A stretch of 64,000 bases of DNA. Origin: Solen grandis. Taxonomy: Eukaryota > Mollusca > Bivalvia > Adapedonta > Solenidae. The notes below the pieces were generated by a model. The model did no database searches, was not told where the DNA came from, and was given only the letters and a program-made list of their open reading frames with translations. The position numbers and the translations under genes are program-made. The stretch spans positions 55,090,361 through 55,154,360 of the forward strand of contig CM037790.1 in assembly GCA_021229015.1 (NCBI GenBank), in the 5' to 3' direction. Numbering within the stretch: the stretch's first letter is position 1; each line of letters starts with the position of its first letter. Shown here one piece after another: positions 12,316 to 23,214 of this stretch.

Positions 12316-12383
12316 GTAAATTGGGTCTATTTTTAGCTTACCTATGCCGTCTTTCCTCGTATCAAAATAAAACTTAGCTGTCA

Positions 12384-12392
12384 GAGTAATTT
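12384..12392 (+). repeat. 9-bp target-site duplication (left)
   Basis: GAGTAATTT immediately before the left terminal repeat. It is repeated exactly at 21064-21072, directly after the right terminal repeat. Confidence 0.85.
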
Positions 12393-12572
12393 CAACGTCT
12401 GAGACCCACGTCCAATGATAATTTCCATCGGCCGTGGGATTATACGGTCTATTTCTGTCGTTTTAGTACTACAGCAAAGTTGCAATTTGATTGGATGCCC
12501 CGGATAGCTCGGGGCAAATTGAACAGCCAATCGTATGGCCTGTTCTTCTCTGCTGTAGGATTGATCGCAAAA

Positions 12573-14539
12573 ATGGCTGCCTCCTTAGATGGAATCCTCG
12601 AATCGGCATGTTTAAAGTTCAGTATAAATAAGTTCAATGATTTTCAGAAAACATGTTTGACAAATTTAGTTTCAAACAAAGATGTTTTTCTGTCAGTAAG
12701 GACAGGTGGTGGAAAAAGTCTGGTTTACCAAGCATTTCAGTACGTCATCAGTGCAATTAAAAGCGAACATTGCCAAGTCATCGTTGTGACACCATTACTT
12801 TCTATAATGAGAGAACAGTGTGACTTTTTGATGTCGGTTGGGTTTAGTGCAACTTATATTGGACGAGATAAGGACGAAGATTCATCCATAATGGCTGGAG
12901 CTTACGATTTCATCTTTACCTCTCCCGAAAATTTACTAGGAGTGGCCAAGTGGAGAGAGATGTTGATAGCGAGTTCCTCCATACGTTTGATCGTGGTAGA
13001 CGAGGCACACACCGTCATTCACTGGTAAACTATTTCTATGAAAGTTAATGTTCTAGAACTGTAAATGGATATAAGTAATCCCATTATGTGATCTGGAGAG
13101 CCTTATCGACAATGATAAAGCAATTGTATTCATTTATTTGTGTTTTTCAATTCAGAAAGAAATGAAATATTATTTACGATATCAGTTGCATTGCAAATTG
13201 GTCTGAGATTAAAACATGTCACTATATTACAACATTACTGAAAAAAGAAGCCATCTTTAAGGAGCCATTATTTTTGAAAATGTGTAGCCAGCGAGAAATT
13301 ATTTAACATGTGAAACATTAAACAAGTGCCTTATCAACTGAGCTATGCAGGCTTGATGTGTAAACATGTGGTTAATTTGCATTTGATGGACTGGCAAAGA
13401 CCCGGTTGTTTAAAAACACAAACAAGCTCAACTTGCTATAACAGTACAAGGAATCAGCACAGGGGTGGTTGTTCAATTTTCTGAATAGATGTGGTGATGG
13501 TTTTAATAAAGTCGGCCTTTATTTTTTGTGTAAAATTACATTACCATTGTTAAATATACACAATTTTATCACCATTTTGTAAATTTGAGCAAAAATATGT
13601 CTTGAAAAAAATTCTAACAAATGATATGATAATGTTTATGTCTCATTTCATTTCAGGGGAGAATCAGAAGGTGATGAACAAGCTACTCCTTTCAGAGAAT
13701 GGTTTGGAAAACTTGGAGAGGTGCGGTCATTAGTGCAGTGCCCCCTTTTGCTGATTACTGCAACGGCAAGTAAAGCCTCTCGTGTAATTCAGAAAATGTT
13801 CTGCATGAAAAGCCCACATGAGATTATTGAAAGTCCGGACAGGCCCAATATCAAGCTTTTTTTACATAAATTTAGGGCATCTCTATCACTTAAGGATATT
13901 TTTTACTTTTTGATTAAAGAATTGCATGAAAATAAAGAAAAATGTGAGTGATATTTGATTTTTTGCACTTCAATTAAAACATGTAGTGAGGTTTATACTA
14001 TGTTGCGTTTAGAATTGGGAAGTGACATTCAGTTTGTACAGATGTACCATTCTCAGACTGTAGATAATGTGAAAGAGGACATAAAAAAAATGGGTGATAA
14101 GGATGGAAAAGTAAGGATTTTAGTTGCGACAAGTGCAGCTGGAATGGGGGTGAACTTTAAAGATATAGCACATGTTATTAACTTTGGAGTACCAAAAGAC
14201 ATGGATAGTTTTGTCCAACAACTCGGACGGGCAGGCAGAGATCGCTGTCATGCCAAAGCAATTCTCCTGTTTAATGGAAGGCAGTGCAGAGGTATCAATA
14301 GTGATATGAATGACTACATCTCAAATGATATAATGTGTCGTAGACAGATCATTTTAAAATCATATAATACAGATAATAACACCAACATTGTTGCCCATTC
14401 TTGTTGTGATATATGTGAAAAGAAATGTGTGTGTGGTACTGAAGAGTGTTTGTCATTCAAACATCCATTGTTAGAAATGTTTGTTAAAAAACAGGACTGT
14501 ACATCTTCATCTAGCTCCGACAGTGATACTGAAAGTTGA
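12573..14539 (+). CDS. RecQ-family ATP-dependent DNA helicase, two exons, one in-frame TGA
   Basis: RecQ proteins are SF2 3'-5' DNA helicases. Exon 1 is 12573-13024 and exon 2 is 13657-14539. The intron has GT (CACTG|GTAAAC) and AG (CATTTCAG|GGGAG) ends that join one tryptophan codon (HTVIH-W-GESE). The spliced length is 444 residues. Visible parts: motif 0-like FNDFQKTC (residues 21-28), Walker A TGGGKS (44-49), DEAH (143-146), TATAS (motif III), then the second RecA fold with IFCTS, ATSAAGMGVNF and QQLGRAGRDR (motif VI). The C-terminal CCDICEKKCVCGTEEC is Cys-rich, followed by an acidic serine tail; there is no full RQC or HRDC domain. The ATG at 12573 was chosen because motif 0 follows it; upstream codons run towards the terminal repeat. 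A TGA at 13949-13951 interrupts an otherwise continuous frame, so this copy is probably inactive. No intron is likely there, although GTGAGT overlaps it. Confidence 0.8.
13265..13355 (-). repeat. tRNA-like fragment in the helicase intron
   Basis: On minus, GCCTGCATAGCTCAGTTGAT resembles the 5' half and D-arm (A-box) of a tRNA. The B-box side is not intact, so this is a decayed tRNA-derived insertion and not a tRNA gene. Confidence 0.4.
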
Positions 14540-14842
14540 CAGTAATTCTTGGTGTATCAAAATGCATTTTTTCAAATACCACTAATGAAAGACTGCTAAA
14601 AGTTTAATTAATGGTTTATTGGAAATTAAACATGAAGAATGTAATAGTTAGTATGGAGTTTTGAAATAATAAATACTATTGTCTCCTGCAGATGTTTTAT
14701 ATGTATTACAATAATAAATAAATACATCATACTGTTTTCAGTCTTCAATTTTGATTTTATCATAAAAGGAGATGTTAAACTGAAGTCCAAACCTCTTTTC
14801 TTTGGAATAGTTAATTCTGAGTTCTATGCTGTTTTCAAAACC

Positions 14843-15058
14843 ACTTCAACACTCACTCAGCCCCTCACCGCATGGGTTCGAATCCCAGTAGGGTCATTCG
14901 GATTTTCATGTAAGGAGGCTTTCCAGCTGGCTTGCGGAAGGTCGGTGGTTTACCCGGGTGCCTCTGTGCATTCGGGGTTTCCTCCACCTGTAATAAGCTG
15001 GACGTCGCTATATGACTGAAATACTGTTATGGTGACGGTAAACCCAAAACACACAAAA
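14843..15058 (+). mobile_element. tRNA-derived SINE, near full length
   Basis: ACTCACTCAGCCCCTCACCG is followed by a B-box (GGGTTCGAATCCC), a middle part (GGCTTTCCAGCTGGCTTGCG) and the conserved tail with AGCTGGACGTCGCTATATGA and GACGGTAAACCC, ending in an ACACA-rich stretch. The A-box side is missing. It lies between the two convergent transposon genes and is a useful reference for the split copies at 8051/9048 and 33145/34033. Confidence 0.85.
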
Positions 15059-15595
15059 CCACTTGGACAATGTTACATCTTAGCAAATGCTATGGAAATG
15101 AAACCTCATGCAAGTGTTTATCATAAACAGCTAGTCTCTTTCACTGTCCCATTACTATGTATTCTGTCAAATTATAACACATTTGGGTCAACTTGGACAA
15201 ATGATTGACTTATTTCCATGTATTTCTAATTTTCTGATAACTCCATATTTTATTTGCAAATGCAAATTTACACTAGACCAAGAGGCTAATTGTCTAATAA
15301 CACAAAGTGCATGCTTATAAATAACTTAAAGTACAACAGAACAAAAGCAATGCAGAAGATAAATTTATTTGACATTTTCAATAATTTATAAAAACAATTC
15401 TGCAAGGAGGTGCATATTGATTTATGCAAAAGAATTTTGTTTACAGCCTTCAAGTGTGTCTATGAAAAACATATTCTCACTGAAATCATTTTACTAATAT
15501 TACAACTATGTCAGAACCATTGTCTGAAAAGGCCTGCTTTCTATACGAAAGTCAAGGGCTATCAAAAGGTCATTTAGTCAATAAACCGTATCAGC

Positions 15596-15824
15596 TTAAC
15601 CCTTTCCCTCATATAGACTTATTTTGACTCCCTCTAAAAGTGTAACATAAAGCCCGATCTGCTGAAAGCCACGTTAAAAACCCTACTAAATAATTTGGTT
15701 AATTTAAATATAAAATCATCATTACCAGACGACTGAGAGAACAACAGAAAACATGATTAGCCTGTGAGTTACTCGCTATTCACATAGGTCTTTTCATGAT
15801 GTTTTCTATGAGGGAAAGAGTTAA
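15596..15824. mobile_element. TTAA mini-element (229 bp), copy 1
   Basis: Starts TTAACCCTTTCCCTCATA and ends TATGAGGGAAAGAGTTAA. The terminal repeats are 17-18 bp with TTAA at both edges, consistent with TTAA target use (piggyBac- or Kolobok-like). There is no coding capacity. Copies at 18999-19225 and 32257-32498 share the interior CATAAAGCC/GATCAGCCTG motifs. Confidence 0.85.
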
Positions 15825-16336
15825 GGTATTACACTTCTAAAAGCTGTCTTTATGAACAAAACTGAGTATTTTAAAGAAATAAATTGCTCATTTTAAATAT
15901 AATGCTTGCACATGAGACTTTCAGCAATTAATTTTCAACATGTCTTACCTTGGAACTTTTTTTCATGAATTACCTCCCTTGAAAATTTAAAACAAATTGA
16001 ATATCTAAAGATTATGTAGTGACCTTCTGATTTTTTTTTCTTTATTTATAATTTTGCAGACTTCTACTGTGAGGTTAAAAAAAATATTTTATTTTGTTAA
16101 TTTCTCATAGACCTCAAATTTCAATCCCACCTTCGTAGCACTATTTCAAAACAAAAAACTCTCAGTGAATGATCTTATATCTTTGAGAAGCATATAGTGT
16201 ATTGAAATATCATTTTTACACTGCTACCCAGATATCAACATTGTTTATCTAGAGGTGTAATACCTTAAAGGTAGAAAACTGAATCAACAAAAGAGTAACA
16301 TAACAAACAAACTTACATAAACCAACAGAGTAAACT

Positions 16337-19300
16337 TTATAATTTGAACTCTTGATTTACTAGAAGGAAGTTGAACTCTCTGTGAAGCCCTTCAGGTCTG
16401 TGTATCACACCTAACAAGCAGTCATAACCTGGGTTGTTATTCTGCATGGCCTGCTGAGCTGAGAATGCCCTTTCATTAGTAAGCACATCCCCTCCAAACA
16501 CAACTTTCTTCACAAGTTTACCCTCGACATGAGGAACTGCCAATTCGTGCACTTTCTGCATAATGTTAATCATGCCCTGTGATGAGTTTTCGCTCGAATC
16601 AACCAAGTCACAGTTCAACACAACTGATTTCTGCTTTGTAAGTTCAATAAATGGGTGGTCAATGAAATCTGCATAAGCTGATCTAATTGGTTGCAGGAAG
16701 TCAATGTATTTAAGTAGTATCTGTGATATGTGGAAAATAAAGTTATTTTGCAATGAGTTCACCTGTTCCTCTGACGGAACCCATGAATGTGAAGGCATTT
16801 CTGAAATAGGCTGTTGCTGAGGAACTGGTGTTGGCACATTCAAATCTTCATAGGAAACACGTCTCAGTTTTACCATAGTTAAAAACCTGTGAAGGCTTTT
16901 CCGCTGATTTTCAACTGTCATATGTGATGGCGACACAGTAACATCAAAATTATCTCCATGAATTTCAATACCTTTTGTAGTGTCACTGCTTGTATATTCC
17001 TTCTTAAAGGGCTGAACAATATTGTCTAAGTTTTCTTCTTGTCGCTTCACCAGATTCCTGCGGGTCTTGTGAATGCTGGTGTAGGACACAGCCAAACCTA
17101 AATCGTGCATTATGTTTAGACCCTGAAATTAAAAATATACAATTATACCACTTTAAAAAAAAAATAAAAAAAATAAATACTTTGAATCCTTGTCACAGAT
17201 AACAACATTGTCAGTAAGGAAAACATATAACTTGTCTGTAACAGGTCAGTAAGGATAAGGGTTATGAAAATATACTTTCTAAGAGGACTTAAACACAACA
17301 AGAGGGCCAAGATGGCCCTAGATCGCTCACCCGAGAAAAGTATCATTCATTGCCTGTACAAAACAGATTGCTTTAGAATTAAAATGATGAGGTGAAACAA
17401 TGTTCAGGAATTTTCTGACCCCATCCACAAAAGATATCATGACAAACATTCTGCCAAAGTTTGAGGATGATTGGACCAAAAATGTTGCCCTCAGAGTATA
17501 AACAAATTTTTTCTAAGATTTGACCTACTGACCTACATTTCTGTCCAGCCCCACCCATTTTCAAACTGGTTCGAGATATCATCATGTCAAACAATCTGAC
17601 AAAGTTTGAGGAAGATTGCATCAAAACTGTGGCCTTTAGTGTGTAAACAAGATTTTTTAAGATTTGACCTATTGACCTACTTTTCGGTCCAGCCCGGCCC
17701 ATTTTCGAACTGGTTCAAGATATCATCAAGACAAACATTCTGGCCAAGATTGAGGAAGATTGGATTAAAATTGTTGACGGACGACGGACGACGCACGCCG
17801 GACGCCGGACAATCAAGTATCCCAAAAGCTCACCCTGAGCTATGCTCAGGTGAGCTAAAAAGAAACAAAAACAAGATTAAATTAAAAAGGGTCATAACTC
17901 TTGTCAAGAAACTTGACATATTTATCTTGCCTACAAATAAAGCTTTTGATGTCGAACACATATTATAAGTAAGTTTTTTCCTACGGAATAGTTGATGAAT
18001 GGACTTTAACCAGGCTTAACCCACAATTATTATTATAAAAAGAGGTCAAGTAAGAAAAAAATTAACATATTTAATTGAATTCATCTTTTACTCACCTCTT
18101 TATTTAAACAACACCCATCAAGTACTAAGCCTATTACAAACTGCATAAGGTTGAGCAGCTGGCTTCTGGCATACAACAGGATACTGACTGCCACTACAAA
18201 GTGAGCCATGCTTTTGTGCTTTTTCTCTCCAACTACACTTCTCAAAATCAATGACAATGTAGGTAATTTGAGTCCTATTAAGTCAAATTGATCTTGCCAG
18301 CTATATTTTAAAAGATCACTTGTTGATGTCACTTTAAACGCTGTTTCTGATCTCTTGGTTAGGATAGATGTTTCTTTTGTAATTTCTTTGGAAATTGCTG
18401 TCTTGTACTTCACTGACTTTGACAGCTGTTTGATGACAGTCTCAGGTCCCTTCTGGTTCACTATAGCCTTAATTGTTGATTGTTCAACTTTGTCTGTAAT
18501 AACTTTATGTCTCTCTTTACCATTGTACACCACTGTCACCTGTAAAAAATATAATGAAAAAACATGAAAAAAATTAATTAGCTGGGTAATGTTGTTTTCA
18601 TACATTTGCATGCTTTTTTTTTTAAAACTTTAGGGCGAAAGGGTCAAGGCCAATTGGAGGGGGAGAAATTGCACGAACGAGTTAAAAAAAATTTTCCTAC
18701 TCTAAATTACTGTATTTATTTTATTCTTTTTTTTTTCAGGGTGTTTTATTGCAACAATACTTATTTTATAACAATTTAAACAGTAAGAATATAACATTTA
18801 AGTCAATGCAAACATGGTTTTTAAAATCAATATCATGGAGGGGGATTTTTTTTTTCAATAAAATTGAGGATATATACTTCTTGCAGGCTGGAATGCCTCC
18901 GTTATTTTCCATTTGTTTTGACCAAAAAAACAACAAACAACACTGGTTTCTATATTGAAAAATAATAATTCTTCAGTTTGAAGCCAAGATATTTGATGTT
19001 AAGCCTTTACCACATACATATACGCCATTTTACGCCCTCAATAGAGACTGCATCAAGCCTGATCTGCAGAACTCTATCGTTAAACCTTACCAAACTTCAT
19101 TTCCAAACAACTGAGCAGCAAACAGCATTAAACCTGATCAGCCTGCCCATTAGTCGCTACAATCAGGTTTTATTCTGTCCGTAAAGGTGTTTTTTCATAG
19201 TATTTTGTAAGAAGGAGACGGTTAAAGTTGCAGTTATTGCAAAAAGACCATTAAGATTGTTCTTAGTTGAATACAGTGTCTGATATGTCTTATGGCACTT

Positions 19301-20886
19301 ACACACTTTGTATATTGGTAATGCCTCACAAGTTACTCTTAAGCTAACACTGCAGTGGGCCTGCTTTAAAAAGATGGCTGATCATAAATTTAATCAAACT
19401 TCAGCGACAAGACATATTTTTTATTTAAAGTTTTACTCCAAGTAATGAGAAACAAAATGCTACTGAAAATTTATAAATAATTGAAGTTATACATGTTCTA
19501 TCATTTATCTCATCATCTGAGACCCACGCCTGATTTGTTATTGTAATTCCATACCAATGAAATTATCAATGGACATGGGTCTCTGACATTGCATTTACTA
19601 GAACTATAGTAATTGAATGATCAATATTTCTTTAAATTAATTAAATTCAAAATTACCAATATTTTTATTTAAATCTTCATACCTTAACATCAAATTCCTT
19701 TCTTGTCACAGGCACTGTTTCTGTTGATGCATCCACCATTTTAGGTTGGGATTTTGGAAGTGGTGCATTGCTCTTCTGTGGGATGTGGAACAATGGTTTT
19801 TTGCTTTTGGGTGTAATGCCACTTGGAGATCCAAAAGCACGCTTGACACTTCCATTTTTGGGGGCTAAAAATGAAATTAATAGGAACATGCTTCTTTAAA
19901 GTGTATTTAAAAATATATTTTTTTGTTATGCCACTAATCTTACCAAATCCTATCTGTCAGTGAGAAACAGAATTATTCTATGACAAAGCCTATTTTTTTT
20001 TCAAAAGCAAAATAGAGGACGGTTCTGTTTAATGAAATCCTAGCTTTGGAACTGAAACATAAAAACTCTAAATGAAACATAATTTTAGGACTGGTTTTCA
20101 ATGAATATAGGACAACACGTACCATTGGACAAAGAGTACCACTTCATAGGAAGAAGCGTACCATCTATATTCAATAGATATTTTAACACATACTGTATGT
20201 GTATACTGTTGTTGTTTTTTTCAGTTTGTATTGGAATGTGTTATTTTTATTTAATTTAAAATATTATGTGCTGTAAAATACATACACGTGCGCTTATTAT
20301 GTTGAATGTGCTATTCATTTGTATGTTACATGTAATAAAGAATAAAATATACAAAACAATGTGTTTTCAGTCATCCCAATACTTACTCATTAATACCCAA
20401 ATAACACCTCATTATCATTCGAGTGCACAACACCAATATCAACACTTAAATATATAGGTGGTACGTTTAGTCCGAAAATGGTACGTTGAGGCAATGGTAC
20501 GCTTCGTCCATCAACCGTTTTACACTGGTCGATTAACGATTATGATATATATGTATTTAATCAAAAAAGGTCTTATTGACTTACTACGTGGGATTGTCTT
20601 TGACTCGCACGTAGCCTTACCACACCGGGCAAGTCTAGAACTTTCTTAAATAAGTCCTCCTTTTCTGCATTGACTTTAAGCAAGTCGTCGTCGTATTTTC
20701 TTAGTTTGTTTAGCTTATTTGTACATGGCGAACAACAAAATCCAGTCGGTGATATGCCAAGGCTGTTAATGTGTTGTTGTATTGTTCCTTAGTTGAGACT
20801 GAGTTGAAATTTCGGTAGTGTTTTCCGTTAATAGTTGAAAAACAGGCGAAACACACTTTCGAGGTTTCAGCACCGAAGGCCGCCAT
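16337..20886 (-). CDS. DUF6589-family putative transposase, spliced, C-terminally incomplete
   Basis: Four minus-strand exons with consensus signals. E1 is 20886-20621 (ATG at 20886, donor GTAAGG). E2 is 19864-19683 (acceptor TTTTTAG, donor GTATGA). E3 is 18539-18096 (acceptor TTTTTTACAG, donor GTGAGT). E4 is 17122-16337 (acceptor AATTTCAG). E2-E3-E4 join in phase (EFDVK|VTVVYNG; CCLNKE|GLNIM). E1 encodes paired cysteines (VCFACF ... FCCSPC), a possible zinc finger, but a frameshift at about 20771-20788 separates the pairs, and the E1-E2 phase does not match. E4 carries the DUF6589 signatures IHGDNFDV, RKSLHRFL and VVFGGDVLTNERAFSAQ, ending near RPEGLHREFNFLLV. Family members normally continue a few hundred residues; that part is not found between 14540 and 16336, so the copy is truncated. 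The acidic residues of GDN and GDVLT may be catalytic in an RNase H fold (inference). Confidence 0.7.
17297..17860. mobile_element. Non-coding element with AGCTCACC terminal hairpin
   Basis: Begins AACAAGAGGGCCAAGATGGC and ends in the hairpin AGCTCACCCTGAGC/GCTCAGGTGAGCT, preceded by a GGACGACGGACGACGC run. The interior repeats a ~130-bp module, TTTGACCTACTGACCTAC with a CAAAGTTTGAGGAAGATTG-like part. It sits in the intron between transposase exons E4 and E3. Non-autonomous; the open frames on both strands here are by-products of the repeated module. Confidence 0.7.
18999..19225. mobile_element. TTAA mini-element, copy 2 (decayed)
   Basis: Starts TTAAGCCTTTACCACATA and ends GAGACGGTTAA. The interior includes AAGCCTGATCTGCAGAA and AAACCTGATCAGCCTGCCC, shared with copies 1 and 3. 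It lies in the transposase intron between E3 and E2. Confidence 0.7.
19511..19591. mobile_element. 81-bp mini-element with the same ends as the 8.67-kb transposon
   Basis: CATCTGAGACCCACGCCTGA (from 19514) matches the big element's right end read inward, and the other edge (CATGGGTCTCTGACATTG, to 19591) is its inverse. The flanks are CATTTATCT (19502-19510) and CATTTACTA (19592-19600), identical in their first six of nine positions: a decayed 9-bp duplication. It looks like a minimal passenger mobilised by the same machinery. Confidence 0.6.
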
Positions 20887-21063
20887 TTTCCTCAAACCTA
20901 CATTTCTACCTCTTTGGCAAAGAGTACTCGGTTTGTAAACCGCATTTTTATTGGTCGGTATTTATATCGACTTACGCTTAAAAACGACGAAATGTTAACG
21001 TATTTACCCACGGCTGATAGATGGAGTGAAACGTAACAAATCAGGCGTGGGTCTCAGACGCTG

Positions 21064-21072
21064 GAGTAATTT
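21064..21072 (+). repeat. 9-bp target-site duplication (right)
   Basis: GAGTAATTT directly after the right terminal repeat, identical to 12384-12392. Confidence 0.85.
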
Positions 21073-21128
21073 AGGCGTTCAGAGAAGAATTTTGTAGGCA
21101 AGCGATACGATTTCCACACTCAGCTATA

Positions 21129-21161
<33 letters not shown>

Positions 21162-22707
21162 TTAGTACAAATATCTAAAAAAACAAAACTAATAAAGTAT
21201 ATTTTATTAAGTATGGTAATGGAATGTGAGAGATAACAACAGCGCCTTTTGTCCTGGCTATACCTGTCCTTGATCCAAACACAGGCTCTGATTCCAAATC
21301 TATATTAATAATTTTCTACAAAAGTGTATCAATCAATTATTAATTAATAATTATGACATTTAAAAAAACATGCGTTACTGTTTGGCGTATCGATATCAAA
21401 AATGGTGACGGTGAGTTCTGAGAATCGATCACGCATTGACACTGTCAAAGTTAAAAGGTAACAGCGCCTCTATTATCACAATTACCCCTTATATCCGTAA
21501 ATCTGGGTTGCTTGAGTTGGAAAAAAATCATATTTTTAAATTGTACCGTGTAAAGGTACCTTCCGGATAAAGGATGAAATAAGTGGATGGCAGTACAGTA
21601 CACGTTTTTCTGTGTTATTATTCGGCAGTGATCAGTAAAACGTGACAGACCTTTCAATAATAGAAGGGTTGTTCCCATTTTGCCAACTTCACGCCTTTTA
21701 CTATATAAAGACAACAACGCCCCCTCCCCTCTCTCTTTGATAACTGTGTAAGTTTTTCCTATGTTTTTGTTGTTGTTGTTGTTGTTTGTTTTTACTTTGT
21801 TGCTATGGCGTAACGCACGGTGTTGCGTCTTTTTTTATTATACAGCAGGGCGGTTACAGTCATTGGTATTTTTCCTTCAATATATTATACAATGTTTTAC
21901 ATTTTTCCACACAATAAAGAGCTAAAGTATTAAGAATTTGATTTGCATTTTCACAGGTCAGCTAGAAATCGCCGCTCTTAGAAAATAATCTTATTAATAA
22001 TCCAATATCTATATTTCCCTTCATATTCGGGGTTTAAGTTGTGATATCTATAAATGTTGATGAATATACATGGAATAATGAAAATGATACATAAATGAAA
22101 AAAAATCGTAACTATATTAGCAAAGCAGCCGAAAATTTCCCAGGTAAGTCAGAAAGTGCCGCATGTCGTTTTAACCGAGACAACGTCCTGAGTGTTGCTT
22201 TAAATGTATTTGCGCGTTTTGTTTACTCGAAATGTTATGGCGCATTTTATTTTTTTTACTCAGAATGTACCGATTTACTTTAATATGTATAATGTCTCTA
22301 TATCATTTGAAACATTCATACATAATTTCCTTGAGGTTACTTGTTCTGTATAGAATAACAATGTTTCTATAATTCAGAGTCAGTTCATATACATATATTC
22401 TGTTGTTTTTTCTAGCAATATGCCACCGGTAATTGCGGAATTTTGTCCCATTTGTAAACACATGTACTGTCAAACCTTTGCTAATTTATACCTCTGAAAA
22501 ATTACCATTATTATGTAACCAGCTGTTAGAGAATGCTATTATTTTCCTCCTAAAAAACAAATAGATAGGTAAATTAATCCGTGCTGATTAAGACACCACC
22601 TGTTAAATTCAGTTTCTTGATTTCCTTATTCGTGGTCTTTATAGACAGGTTTGACTGTATAAGCATTTTATTATATATAACTATATAAATTATACATAAT
22701 ATTCCAG
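21073..22707. other. No recognisable gene
   Basis: Contains a (CT)n microsatellite (21128-21152) and a GTT-repeat run near 21766-21786. Short open frames (21451-21717 minus, 22095-22283 plus) have no identifiable domain or splice support. Confidence 0.4.
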
Positions 22708-22828
22708 TTGTTGTTGTCACTGTTATTGCCGATGACATTGATTTTTCGCATTACATTATGAAGGTCACTGAGTTACCATCCACACTCAACGCTTACATTG
22801 ATGACCTGTGTGGTGGCGCATATGCTAA
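22708..22828 (+). CDS. Candidate internal exon, unknown product
   Basis: A strong acceptor (AATATTCCAG, ending at 22707) and a donor GTAAGA (22829) bound 121 nt. They are open in one frame, reading VVVTVIADDIDFSHYIMKVT, then ELPSTLNAYIDDLCGGAYAK. GC content is higher than the surroundings. I do not recognise the protein, and no partner exon was found within reach. It could also be a remnant of a retrogene or transposon. Confidence 0.35.
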
Positions 22829-23214
22829 GTAAGAATTATATTATGACAAAGTCAGCTTTAACGGCAAATCATCGAAATATTCTCTCATCAATTGTGTACT
22901 GAGTAGCTATAAAATTTATTTTTAGAGGTTTTGCCGAAAGACCATATTAACATTACAGAAAAAAATGCAGTGTAATATTTTAACAAGAATGGATTACGTT
23001 TGAAATTGTTAAGTATTGATGCAAATATTACATTGTCAATAAAAAAATTCACATATGACAATCATATCAAATACCGATGTAAAGTACCAATGATGACCCC
23101 TCTTAAAGGACGATATATTTATCTATTTTTTTTTTTTTACCAAATTACTTTTTAAAAGATAGATGATATCTTTTATTTTATACTTAGAATGTTACGTTAA
23201 ATCAAAACTATCAT

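Larger units (their letters stand above)
12393..21063. mobile_element. 8.67-kb DNA transposon carrying RecQ helicase and DUF6589 transposase
   Basis: The left end CAACGTCTGAGACCCACG (12393-12410) matches the inverse of the right end (21046-21063, CAGCGTCTGAGACCCACG on minus) at 17 of 18 positions. GAGTAATTT flanks both ends. Each end also has a subterminal inverted CCCACG...CGTGGG pair (12405-12438 on the left, about 21007-21051 on the right). Two convergent genes fill the interior: a RecQ-family helicase from the left end and a DUF6589-family protein from the right end. Inside it are a SINE (14843), two TTAA mini-elements (15596, 18999), an AGCTCACC-type repeat (17297) and an 81-bp mini-element with matching ends (19511). 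The structure is seen directly; mobility as one unit is inferred from the ends. The superfamily is not assigned: DUF6589 with a RecQ partner and a 9-bp duplication does not fit a superfamily I can name with confidence. Confidence 0.8.

Noticed and set aside
17379..17968. Open frames at 17379-17702 (-) and 17606-17968 (+)
   Set aside because: They fall within a non-coding dispersed repeat with internal modules; the repetition of the peptide follows the DNA repeat.
12393..21063. Assignment to hAT, Tc1/mariner or piggyBac
   Set aside because: The duplication is 9 bp, not TA, TTAA or 8 bp, and the encoded proteins (RecQ, DUF6589) are not those of these superfamilies.
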